Part shown: positions 43,607 to 56,000 of the stretch, one piece after another | Layout: the number at the start of each line of letters is the position of its first letter | How positions within the stretch are numbered: position 1 is the stretch's first letter | Assembly (NCBI GenBank): GCA_900491605.1 | Contig: UESW01000068.1 | Coordinates: 1 to 64,000, forward strand | Length of the DNA stretch: 64,000 nucleotides | Reading direction: 5' to 3' | Origin: Calamus simplicifolius | Lineage: Eukaryota > Streptophyta > Magnoliopsida > Arecales > Arecaceae | The notes under the pieces: generated by a model | What the model saw: only the letters and a program-made list of their open reading frames with translations | What the model was told of the DNA's origin: nothing | The model's database searches: none | Program-made: the position numbers and the translations under genes

Positions 43607-44187
43607 ATAAATTTTATTTTTTAATATTTTAAGTTTGATTCGTATTAAAATGATATGATCATTCGTCTGATCCAAAATAAAAATAAAAAAAAAACTTGGT
43701 CCAAACACGATTGCTTTTTATAAGAGCCTACTTGCCAACGGGATGGCAGCGGTCACGTCGTGGCACGTAGGGTTTCACGGGCACGTCTTCGAAGCAAAGG
43801 CTTTGAAGCCATTGCTGTCATCGAGCTGTTTGGAATATCATGTGGTGTCATCATGCTGGGCGCGTTTCCGTCGAGCAACGAACAATGCGAAAGTATTTGA
43901 CCTAATGGCTAAGCATCAACGTAACCAACAAGGAGGGGGAGTTTATGCTACAAAACTATTAGAAGACTTGAACTATAAATTGATGCATTGTTACCAATAG
44001 TAAAGCTTTTGTTTGTAATGCTTTGAATAATAAAACTTTGCTAGTTGATGTTGTACAGAAAAAGAAAAAAAAAAGATTGCATCAAGAGGTGTCAAATGAA
44101 CCAGCACAGTTAAATAATTAGACTGACTTGATTTTCACTCCTCAATACAAGAGGAGCGAGATACAAAGGATACATATATAAGAGAGA
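43607..44187. other. Unassigned stretch
   Basis: A frame of 85 codons on the + strand (43,743-44,000) is open but resembles nothing I recognise. It lies in moderately GC-rich DNA and is followed by AT-rich sequence. I see no support for a gene. Confidence 0.3.
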
Positions 44188-44480
44188 CTAAGGCTGTGTT
44201 TGATATAGTGGATAAGGGGGATATCTCCTAAATATTCCCTCTTATCCTCAAATGCTATAGCTACAAGGGATAGTGCTGAAAAAGTTTAACTAGAGGGGAT
44301 AACCCATATTTAACCATGGGTTATCCCCTGAACTTATTCCCTAGGAAACTTAGGAATAACTAAAGTTATCCCTTGATGGCAGAGTGGTAATTTTAAAAAG
44401 GTGCTTATTCCCTCAGCTATCCCCTGGATAAATGCTATTCTGTACATTTATTCAGTGATAGCTATCAAACACAGCCTTAG
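44188..44480. mobile_element. MITE, probably Tourist/PIF-Harbinger-like
   Basis: The ends form an inverted repeat: CTAAGGCTGTGTTTGATA at the left and its reverse complement TATCAAACACAGCCTTAG at the right. The length is about 293 bp. The interior has GGGATATCTCC and CCTCTTATCC segments shared with the MITEs at 45,601-46,293. The flanking triplets are TAA and TTA, so a clean target duplication is not seen. It has no coding capacity. Confidence 0.72.
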
Positions 44481-45600
44481 TTTAAGGGTGAACATGAAAG
44501 AAGCATATGAAAGATGAGTGAGTTAGAGAGGAGTAAAACACATAAGTTACTTAAAAAAGACTAAGTTACAAAGCTACGTTAATGGTAAGGTTTTTTATTT
44601 GATTTTGAAATTTGAATCCTTACAATTGTCGTTCCCCTCCATATTTATAATACTCTAACAAAAACTACAAATGGTAACTGCTAGAACCTTTCAGTAATCT
44701 TTTTTTTAATTATGATGATCATAGATAATTTTTTTTGGACCTGGTTTATAAAAACTTCTCGTAGTTCAAATTATTATTTTTAAATTTTTTTTTCAATTGC
44801 AACTTACATAGTGTTGACTCAAGCCATCGGATTTCTTTTGGCTTAGTTGACTGAAGATTAGTGAATGCCTCATGTACCCAAAAATAAATAATGATCTTTG
44901 TTGATTGAAGATTAGTAATTTTTTGATCCAATGATTTTTTTTATTTACTTTTTAAACGACTGAAATACAATGCTAACACTAATACAGTTTCTAATATTTG
45001 TTATTATTTAATAATTATATTTTAAAATATTATTACTCATCAAATTAAGAAAGTAATGTTAGCAATAAAAATGATAGAATAAGGCATTGCAAGGTGCTTC
45101 TACCTTAATCAAAAACAATTATCATAAAGTATTTTAATTTATAAATTATTTATTTACAATTTTAATCCAAATTTTTAATAAATATTATTTTTATGTCTTA
45201 CAAATATAAATTTTTGTGATATCATTATATGATATGATAATATCTATTAATCTCTACATATTATTTACTATAATAATTATTATATTATAATATTATAGTA
45301 TAATTATTTTCATATTTTGAATTTGTGACCTTTTAAGTTTTTATGAGCACATTCAACATAAGTTTTGTCATGAAGATTCTAAATTTAGCCTTTGCATCAA
45401 ACCTTTTTTTTTTTTCCCACTTGCGGAAAAGCAAAATGTTGTCTCAACGTTTTTATCAAATATCACAAGATGACCCAAAAGTAATTCCAACCCTTTCAGA
45501 AAGGTTAAAGTGCCTTTTGGACTGGATTTCCTACTAGATTTGTGGATTGGGTATAATCCATATCAATGCAGCACCTTCTCAGTGTGAATCACGTGACTTA
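44481..45600. other. AT-rich intergenic stretch
   Basis: Runs of A and T with no gene-like frame. Only a 64-codon frame (45,343-45,537) is open and it is not recognisable. Confidence 0.5.
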
Positions 45601-46293
45601 GGTAGTGTTTGATAGAAAAAATATTATCCATGGATAAATATAAGGGATAGAGTTTGTCCTCTGGCTATCCCTAGGGATATCCTTTGACTATCCCATTGAT
45701 CATATCAAATGCAAAAAGGTAAATCCATAGGATAACTTTTTTTACTTTTATTTGGAGGGATAACCAGCTATTTCTACATTCTCTAGAAATAAATTGAGGG
45801 GATATCCCATGGTTAACCATGGTTAACCATGGATTATCCCTTTGGTTAACTTTATTCCCAACTATCCCTTAGGTAGTGTTTGATAGAAAAAATATTATCC
45901 ATGGATAAGTGTACGGGATAGAGTTTGTCCCCTGGCTATCCCTAGGGATATCCCTTGGCTATCCCATTGATCATATCAAATGCAAAAAGGTAAATCCATA
46001 GGATAACTTTTTTTTACTCTTATTTGGAGGGATAACCAGCTATTCCTGCATTCTCTAGGGAATAAATTGAGGGGATATCCCATGGTTAACCATGGTTAAC
46101 CATGGGTTATCCCTTTGATTAACTTTATTCCTAGCTATCCCTTATAGTTATGGCTTTTGGGAATAAGAGGGGATATTCAGGGGATATCCCCTCTTATCCC
46201 CTATTTCAAACACTACCTTATAGTTATGGCTTTTGGGAATAAGAGGGGATATCTCCTGAATATCCACTCTTATCCCCTATTTCAAACACTACC
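45601..46293. mobile_element. Tourist-like MITE (outer), interrupted by a second member
   Basis: The ends are GGTAGTGTTTGATAG and CAAACACTACC, flanked by TTA at 45,598-45,600 and 46,294-46,296. Without the insertion it is about 344 bp. The interior has GGGGATATCC, CCATGGTTAACCATGG and TTATCCATGGATAA palindromes. The terminal repeat, the TTA duplication and the size fit PIF/Harbinger MITEs. Confidence 0.82.
45872..46217. mobile_element. Tourist-like MITE (inner), nested in a member of its own family
   Basis: 346 bp with the same GGTAGTGTTTGATAG / CAAACACTACC ends, flanked by TTA at 45,869-45,871 and 46,218-46,220. It lies within the outer MITE at a TTA of that element, in the same orientation, and the two are very similar. 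Confidence 0.82.
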
Positions 46294-46387
46294 TTAAAGA
46301 AATAAGAAGAAGAAAGAAATCTCTATGGATTAATGTTCTCCTCCCAAAGATTGATAGTCTCACAAATTTTGATTTGGTTCCTTGGAA

Positions 46388-47163
46388 GACGGTTGTATTT
46401 GGATGGGCTCTTTGTGAGGTAGGACTCGAATTCGGTATTATTTGGATGCCTTATCCTTGATTGGAATAGAACCTTATTCCATGCTATTTCCTCAAACAAA
46501 AAAAATGGTGGACCTCCTAGGAATCGATATTTTGACCAAATATTCTTATTCTGAAATTCGTATTCCATGCTCTCCCATGGAATAGCCCTATTCCCACTTA
46601 CCGTATTCCAAGGACAGTACTTGAAAAAAAAAAAAAAAAGACTATTATCCGCTTTTTGATTCATCGGCCATTTTACTCGATCCCTTCTAATCTTCTCCCC
46701 AAGGTTAGGATTTCAGAAACCTAATATATGTACATAATCCATTTTTTCTTACTAATCGTTACTAATATATGTACATAATATATTAGTAATCCATTTTTTT
46801 TCTTGCTAACCGTTACTAATATACGTACATAACATGCAAACTTTTAATAGATCACATTAATAAAAATAATTTATTTAAGTAATTATATTAATAAATAAAA
46901 TGATAATTCATTTCCATCTTTATCATTTGGTCAGAGGTATTTTTGAGATTTATAAAAAATCTTCATTTATTCCTAATGAAATACAAGCTTATTCCTATGT
47001 CATCCAAACATCACTTGAAATAACACTACATTAATTGCACTGGAATAAGGTGGAATACTAGATTTCAAACCAAACAAAAATTTGGAATAACAAGGAAATA
47101 AGTAATTTCTGAAAAGTTCGTATTTCTATTCATGTAATAACTTTTTGACATCCAAACACTACC
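46388..47163. mobile_element. Possible MITE-like element
   Basis: GGTTGTATTTGGATG at the left and CATCCAAACACTACC at the right form an imperfect inverted repeat about 775 bp apart. The interior repeats TTCCATGG/GGAATA themes. No target duplication was found, so the call is weak. Confidence 0.35.
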
Positions 47164-47256
47164 GAAAAGGCCAAGAAGCCTGATTCCTGCTAAATAATTC
47201 AACGTAAATATCCAAAACAAGCTCTAGTCCTAAATTTCTGAAGGAAAGAATTTTAT

Positions 47257-47425
47257 GCACCATGCGGTGCACGTCGCGTGCATCGCATGCGATGATTGAC
47301 ATACATTCATGCGATCGCACATGTCAAAAAAAGTTTTATTTTTTTGCGCATCCATGGGCTGCCCACATATGCACTGTTAATTAGCATGCATATGGTGTGC
47401 GTGCTTCTGCACTATGTGGTGCAGG
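47257..47425. repeat. Short palindrome-rich segment
   Basis: It starts TGCACCATGCGGTGCACG and ends with the inverted form CACTATGTGGTGCA, with GCATCGCATGCGATG between. It could be a small fold-back element. No target duplication was seen. Confidence 0.3.
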
Positions 47426-47900
47426 AGGACTTTTTAATTTCTCAATATCATAAGGTGGCACAATTGAACGCCAATCAACATAAACCGACTGGCAAAATGA
47501 TCATAATATATTAGGCTTCCTGAATTCATTGGTGCTTACACCCATGGATGAGCTGCTTCAAGACGGAGGCAGTGGAGGGTTTAGCAACCTTGGATGCTAG
47601 CCTAGTGGTGTTGGACTAGTACTACAAAGGGTAAGAACCAGAGGACAAGCAGAAAAAGATCAAATGGACCACTTTAGGCAGCATACGGCTGTAATAATGC
47701 CAATGGCGTTAGTAGCAGCACTTTTTTCCACCCATGAGATCATGCAGGAAGGATGAACGTTCCCATTTAATAAGATTGGCAACATAACAATTTTTTTAAC
47801 TCTAAATTAATTAGAGCCAATTATATATATATATTTTTTTATTTATATTTTTATATAATATAAATTTTTTAATTTTTTATTTTTTTATATGATTTTTAAT
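47426..47900. other. Intergenic stretch
   Basis: No gene recognised; it becomes very AT-rich towards the right. Confidence 0.4.
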
Positions 47901-48330
47901 TTATTTTTAATTTTTTTCTCTTTTTATGTATCAAACCACTTCTTCGTACATATGCATCTTTAAGATTTATGTTGCATATATTTGAACTATTTAAATTATT
48001 ATTTTTAATTATTTTTTAATTAAACTATCTCTATTTTTTTATGAATAGTTTTTATTTTTTATTTTATTTTTCTTATATTACTAAACATCTATCTTAATAT
48101 TTTTTAATTCTCCACATTCATCTTATATACGTATTTTTTCTAACTGTCCAACATTATGTACCATAAAATATAGCTAGTTTTATGCTGTTTTATAAAATTT
48201 TTCCTTCAACTTAGCATATACGATCACATAATATTTCAACGCATTGCTTCATTTTATCCAACTGCTTTAATTCTATGGACAACATTATTCTTAATTTCTC
48301 TTTTCTTATAAATAATTGATCTTAAAAATA
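47900..48330 (-). pseudogene. Decayed RTE-type LINE fragment
   Basis: On the - strand, blocks such as HRIKAVG, KFYK-like and ILWYIMLDS can be aligned with the region HRIKAGW, KFYRTAIRPAMLYGTECW of plant RTE LINEs, which is better kept at 55,080-55,300 in this window. There are many stops. Confidence 0.5.
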
Positions 48331-50009
48331 AAAATAATTATTTTTAATAGCTTCATGGTTCCCAATTTATACTTACATTCATCTTCATTTCTAACTATAC
48401 TAAAATGCATTCTATATATATTTTTATATTATTTAATTTAAAATTTTTAGATTCTAATATATTTTGACATGATTCGAATTTATGATTAACTTTAACATTA
48501 GTTTCATGTGCTAGTACTATATTATTTGATTATAAAATATTATTCTAAATATATCTAATAAATTTATTATAACTAAAACAAATTAAAGATCCTAGCCAAA
48601 AGAAGATCCATCTCTGCTTGCGTGTCCCGGGCACCATATTCAAATAGAAAAATAATGCGTTATCGAGCGCCCAAGGATACAAATACTTGATGAGCTTGAA
48701 GAATCTGACTATTAGTACGCTTCAGTAGGCCTGATGCCCTCATATGAATTACACAAAAACATGAAGGATTGTATCATGCCATTGTCCATTTAGTTTAATG
48801 TCAGAATTAAGACCAAAATCAGATTTAGATTTCATTAAAATTGTATCAAAATTGCTCATCCAAATTAGAATCATATCGAACCTTATTAATAAAATCAAAA
48901 TCTATGGAATAAAATAATATTAATTGTAATTGTTTGTTTAAAATAAAAAGTATTTTGTTTAGCCAATGGTTAGAAGATGAGCATGATTGGTTCATCTTCT
49001 TAACTTTTTTTTTTTTCTCTAAAATCAGAAAACGAAAAACACCATCGGAGTTTTATTTTTTTAGGTGTGATAATTATGATATTTAGGCATTCATCCTATT
49101 GCAAATCAGATGGGAAGAAAAAGAGAATGTGAGTAATAGTAATTGCAGATTACAGCTGATCCGTAATTTTGAGTAAGGAATCAAATTTCTATTTTTTTTT
49201 TTTAAAAAAAATTCATTGCAGATTAAATAGTAATTGGATTTCAATTTTACTCAAACAAACTATTGAAATTGGAATCAATGATTTTTCCTACCCATTCCAA
49301 AGTTTCATTTTTACTAATCAAACGGGCAAATTTTGACAAATAGAAAAGAAGAAATTAGCACTTGGTTGTGCGGAAAATAACATGGCCACGACCACTTCTC
49401 AAAAAATCTGCACGGCATTTTCGCTGCAATTAATGCGCGTTCTTTTATCCATCGATTGTTGATTCCCAAGTTCAGGCTTTTGGCCGAACCATGCATCTGA
49501 TCCAGCCTTCAGCTTTCCAACAGCTCCACAATCGCATCACAAAAGCTCGACGCTTTCTATTTTAATTTTTACCTGCCTTTTTGAATCAGACCCATGACCA
49601 ATCAAATGCCGCAAACACTGGAATCATGGTACTTATAGAAAGTCACCATCCGAGTTTCTATCAGCCGGATCCAGCTTGAAAGTCCAGCGAAAAGATTCTA
49701 AATTACCCTACGAAATCCACCATGCCATACAATTGTTCCCGTATCACAGACAGAAATTTTTCCTTCAGCAGCTGGCTACAAAAATAATCCAATTTTCCAC
49801 ATGAAAATTAACGTAGGTCCCAGCAATAATCGTTCCGCATTAAAATTAAGGTTGCTAAGAAATCAAATGGCCTATAAGGAGTAGTCTGTAAAAGAAAAAC
49901 TAAATGGCCATATATTTCTTTCTTCTTGCTTCCTTTTTAACATGTACATGAGCTAAGAGTCGACGATGAAGCAGACAAACAGATGATGCGAGGGAAGAAG
50001 AACAGATCA
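48331..50009. other. Downstream region of the sphingosine kinase gene
   Basis: AT-rich sequence without recognisable genes. The 3' untranslated region of the - strand gene ending at 50,010 should lie at the right end of this stretch. No clear polyadenylation signal was assigned. Confidence 0.4.
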
Positions 50010-53000
50010 TCAAGGAGAGAAGATGGTAGCCAAGCCCTGGTCAACCGTCATCTGAAAGGGAGGACCATAGGACATTAGATACCCCTGCTGATTGTTGTCA
50101 TTGATGGTCTCCCCTAGCGATGACCTCTCCATCGCAATCGATGATGCCACCCCTGCTAGGATCCCCAACTCGCTGACCAGGCTCTAACCGGAATGCTTTC
50201 ACCTGTGAAACAAATAATGAAAACACTGTGAACGAGATTCTCATCTTTCATGTGAATAATGCACCTGCTACAAGCGTGCCCAGGAGAAGCTTGTTAAGTG
50301 AAAAAATGGAAATGAGTATGGCTTATGTTGGGGCAAAATGTTGAGGATGACCCCACTTCAAGATTTGAACTCCAGATTCCCCACTGAGATAGCACTCAAG
50401 ACAAATAAGTGTGACTTTCGGAGCATTTGGTAATAAACAATTAGCTACATTATCTCCAAAATTGCAATCCTGGATTGGATTTGACTGCTTGAGTCAAATG
50501 GTCATCATCAAATTGAATTTACTAAATCTTATAATTTCATTACACTGCTTTTCGGTCATATCTTTAACATCATATTCATGCATGCCTCTTCCAATTAATT
50601 AGTATTGTCATAGAACAAACTATTGACATCCTAACAGAACAGAGAGTATAAGAGAGAAAATGGCTAATGATTATGAACTACATTTTTGGCAGGGCAAACA
50701 CAACAAGAGAACCACATGTTGCTTTGAAACTGACATTACTGTTGCTGTTAAATATCACCGACATCTTTAAGGATCTCTCGGTCCTTTGTGCTCTACGATA
50801 ACACTCAATATATGAAACTTTTCGTCCCCTGCTGGATATTTTTTTACTTCTCTCCAAGTTTTTCCATCAACCGGTTATGCATAAATTAGCTTTGATAGGC
50901 TAACTTTCTGTGCATAAACCCACATGTTCTTTAGGAGAACTTTTATAACATCCTCAAGGAACTAAATGAATAAATAAATAAATAAAACTGAAAAAAGAGA
51001 GCTGTGGGAAACTGCACATCTTTTTTCTTTTTTCCTGAAACATGAGACAGTCATTAAGAGAACCATACGTACCTTCAGATATGTGACATATGGTGATTTC
51101 ACATGACTTCCATCACTCATTTTTAATAGCAATGATAGAAGGGCTAATTTTGGACAATCCCTTGATTAAGACTGCATCCAAGCACCCATCTGAGAACTGC
51201 ATCACAATCAAGAAGGATTGTCATGATTAGTTGTTCAAATGAGAAACTGACACATGAAACAAACATCAAGTAGTTTGTTAATCCAACATTCTCATAGACA
51301 AAAGGAGTAGCATTTCAAGACATGTCATGTCTCTTCTGAGTTGAAATGAATCAGCCATCTCTGTGATTTAAAAAAAAAAAAGAAAATCACACATGCAAAA
51401 ACCAATTGTTTCTGATATGTGGATTACTGAAAGAATAAAAGAAAAGAATTTATTATTTTCCTTTCCTGGTGTAAATACAGTGCCACATGTAGAAATGTAG
51501 TCTTTAGGATCTTATCAATCTAACAATATAAAAAGAATTCTATGCATGTTCATGACTCAGATACCTGCTCATTTTGTTGACAGGGAATAAAACGTTATTA
51601 TGTCATGCTGTAATGAGAAATGAATAAATATAGATAAGAATATTGCAATAACAAGAAAGAAACTACCTTAGCTTCAGGTGCTGGCATAAGACCTTCAGAG
51701 GTCCAAGGCACATTGTTAATCAAAACTGAAACAAAAGGGCCATCAATTGACCTCCATTCCAGACCATCCAAGGAAGCCATAGGGCCTGGGTAACCACATG
51801 ATTTAACATTAGCATTATTTACTTGGCCTTGTTCAGCTAGCACGGTGGTACCCAGGCAGCTGCTGTGTTGCTTTGTAGGCTTCCCCATATGATTCATATT
51901 CAGGTGCAGGTACAAATTGAACACTTCCATGGTATCTTCGCAACTTCATTAACCGCAGGAGAAGCTAGAAGCATGTAAGAATTAGAACATGAAAAATATC
52001 AATCATCCGCAAGAAATTAGCCAAATAATTAATGTCATGACAGAAGAATTAAATCTTTTAAATTTTTCAGAATTACATTAGTTCAGCAAAATGAGCATCG
52101 TCCCTCTTTTTTTTTTAAAAAAAAAGCAGTATAACATTCTACACAATATTGACTTAGATACTTGGATTATGTTACAGTTCAAGAGATATAAAATAGTACC
52201 AAGAGAAAATCTCAAACAATTGTACATACATAAAAGTCAAGACGGGCTCTTCCCAGCCACCTATACTTCTCAGATTCGATGTCAACATCAGCCACAAAAC
52301 CTGCAGGTAGCCATTAAATGACATATACCACAAAATTCACCTTTACTTTTCGTCAAAAAAGACCTCCACAGTGGTTGACTACTTCTAACAAAAATCATTG
52401 ACCATCAATCATTTAATTTGAAGTCTCTGATTTTTTTTTTGCATACCCCAAGTAAGCATCAAGACGCTAAAGAACTTTGTCTCTCCTTGCAAAACAACAG
52501 CAACATCAAGTGGGCGTTTGTGACCTGGAAGATTGGAAGGCAAATGCTATTGGAGAAATGTATTTTCATCACAGTAACATAAAAAATGACAGCATTTTCC
52601 AATGCTTGGTGCTTAGATGAACCAAACATAACAGTGTGATGCAAAAGGCAACCTCTGATAACTGCAAATGTAGCACTGGACACAGAGTACGAATCACCAA
52701 CTGAATCCAGAAGTGATTTTGCCATGCCGTTCCCTGTGCCTGCAATGGATGTTCTACATTAAAAATCAAAATGCATGAAAAAATACAATATCATAAACAT
52801 AATATCTTCAGAGTACAATCGTAGAGTTTAAATGACGAGCTCCTGAGACGAGAAAGAAGGCGAAGATTCTTGTAATTATTTACAATTCCAATTGAGAATG
52901 CACATTTAATAGATTATAGTAATTATAGACATGGTAGCGTCTAGAAACTATGGCCTTGAGCAAGTCTAAGCAAATTCTGTTTTCTCTAGCATTGGAGAAC

Positions 53001-56000
53001 TACCGTCTATTTTGGCTTTTTTTAAGTAGAAACACAAATACGCAGCTTTTTATACGGAATCTGTTATGCTGCACAAAATTTAGGTAAATTCGTGCATTTT
53101 CATTCATATTGCACATAGAACTATATTCTCACACCTCATGTGATCATGGTAACAAACCCATTATGCTGCGATATTACTCCATTATGATGATGGATGTGCT
53201 TAACACATTGGTTCCACCAGAAGAAGACTGAAAATAATCCAGATGTTCATAAGTAAATCACCAACACTCCTTTAAATACATTCAATAAATTTTTCCAACT
53301 TTCAAAGTCTTCCAACCCGATACTGCTTACCTTACCTATATAATTAAGATATGACCAGCATCTATAACACTGCATTCGGTACGCAGGATGAGATAGAATA
53401 AAAGTGAGGACAGAATAAGATAAAAATTATACTATCTTATGTTTGATAGAGAACAAAGTAACAAACAAGATAGGACAAAAGTTATCATATCCTATATCTG
53501 ATGTCAGGCTAGATTGCATAAGATTATTGATATACTTTTCTAGTTCAACAATTATACTTTTAGAAAGAAATAGTAGCCATTACTATGGATAAAGGTCAAA
53601 AAAGAGAAAATAAAATTGCAGTCGGATATGATAAAAATAAAAATACTTGTTTTGATGGGATAAGTTATGCCCTTTCAACATAATTAGCAATTCTGTGGGA
53701 CAAAATTTTGTTCTATCCTTATGAAAACAAATGTGAGAAACGGCTTAAAAAATCCTATTTTCCTTCTAATCCGGTATACCAACCAAGTTATAAATATTTT
53801 CATCCAATTTACAACGCTTTGTAAGCCCCACTGATATGTGAGGAGATCAACAGCTCAAATTAGACATCTACTGGCCAATTTGAGCGTCAAACTCTACTGA
53901 CACACTAACTCAAGGTCCTGGATGCACCATTTTGGTCAAGGACCAGGCTAGAAGGGTCAAATTTTGGTTAATTAGGCTAAAATCAGGTAGTGGGAAATCA
54001 AGTCTGGTTAACTAACCAAGCCAGGAGGTTAAACAGAGCCAACGCCTAGCCCATTTGCTCTAGATTCAGGGAAATCCCAAACGAACATTCTAAGCCTTTG
54101 GCTAAGCAGAGAAGGCAAGCCCGAGCATAGCCTAGTTAGAATATGTTAATATTACTTTAAGCATTGATTTATAGTAATATGGGAATTTACTTTTTTTATT
54201 GGAGATAACTCCATGCCTTCAAAAAAACATAAATGTCCTTTTTTTTTTGAGGAAGCAAAAAACATAAATGTCAATAAGGTAAAACAGCAATTTAATAGTT
54301 CATACTATGTGAACAAAACATACCTGCCGGAATAATCCCAAGAGGCATTTTGATTGCAGTTTCCCAGTCATCTCTTTTCAGCAAGCCATTGACAACCTGC
54401 TCAAAAAAGATAAGATGAATAAGAATATGGAAAGGGGAAGTTGGAAAAAAAAATGAAGCTACTGAATCAGCCACTGGGAATGACAACTCTCCCTAGTCAG
54501 CCATACAGGAAGCATTAAAAGAGTATAAATCATGGAACACCATAAAACAAGAGATAGGAACTGGATGATTTATATTGGAAAATTGTTGCCACACAAAATT
54601 TAATTTTGAAGTTACTGATGTGCGACTATAACAATGCTGACACAACCAATCCTTAGAAACATAGTCCATAGAACCTAGAGAATATAAGTTCTGCACAGCA
54701 GCAGAAAACTCAGAAAAGTCAACATAAAACTCAATCAACTCAACTTAATTACTCAACTCATCTAAGCCTTTTCCCAACTACATGGTTGGTTACATGAATC
54801 TACTTCCTCCACTCTGCTCTATTCAGGACTAAGTCGATACTTAAATTATAAATAGTTATATCTTTTTTAATTATTTTTATCCATATTAGTTTAGGTCCAC
54901 CTCTACCTCTATCCTTATCATGGATTGTTAAAGATCATTCTTTTTAACTTTTTAACTGGAGCATCTAAAGGCCTTCGTTGTATATGCACAAACACCGTAA
55001 TCAATTTTCTCTCATTTTATCTTCAATTGAGGCTACTTCTGTCATTTTTTGTAAATATTTATTTTTAATTTTATCTTTTAAAGTTTTACCATATACCCAT
55101 CGTAACATGTGCATTTTGCTATACTTAATTTTTTCACATGTTGTTTCAGTATTGCCCAACACTCTGTGCCATATAGCATAGCTGGCCTAATAGCAATTTT
55201 ATAGAATTTTTCTTTCAATTTTAATAGGATGCATCGATCATACGATACTCCCGAAGTACTCCACTTAATCCATCTTGCTTTAACTTTATGACTCACATCT
55301 TCACCTATTTCACCTTCTTACTAGATAATTGATCCAAATACTTAAATTTTTCACTCCTTGATATCTCTTGACTTATAATCTTTACTGCTTCTTCATTTTA
55401 TTTTTACTTACACTAAAATTACATTTCATGTATTCAGTTTTAGTTCTACTAATCTTAAAACCTTTAGATTTTAAAGCCTCTCTCAAATCTCTAGCTTAGC
55501 ATTTACTCCAGATTTAGTTTCATCAATCACTATATCGTTTGCAAATAATATATCATGAGATATCATCTTGAATATATTTGGTTAATTCATCCATAACTAA
55601 TATAAAAAGATACGGACTTAAAGCAGATCCTTTATGTAAACCTACATAATTGAAAAATTCACTAGTTTCTCGTATTGTTATTTTAACAATAGTTATTACT
55701 CTATCATACATATCTTTTATCGATTATATATACCTTTTGGTAACTCTTTTTTTTCTCTAAAACCTACTATATTATTTCTCTAGGTACTCTATCATATACT
55801 TTCTTTAAATCAATAAAGACCATATGAAGGTTCCTTTTCTTTTATCTATACCTCTCCATTAATCTTCTTAATAAATAAATAGCTTTCATGGTCAATCTTA
55901 CAAGCATAAATCCAAATTGATTATTTGACACCAAAGTTTCAGCTCTTATTTGATTTTCTATTACTCTCTCCCATAATTTGATTATATGACTCATCAACTT

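Noticed and set aside
43743..44000. Possible small gene of 85 codons
   Set aside because: No recognisable domain, no supporting context, and the frame is within the length expected by chance.
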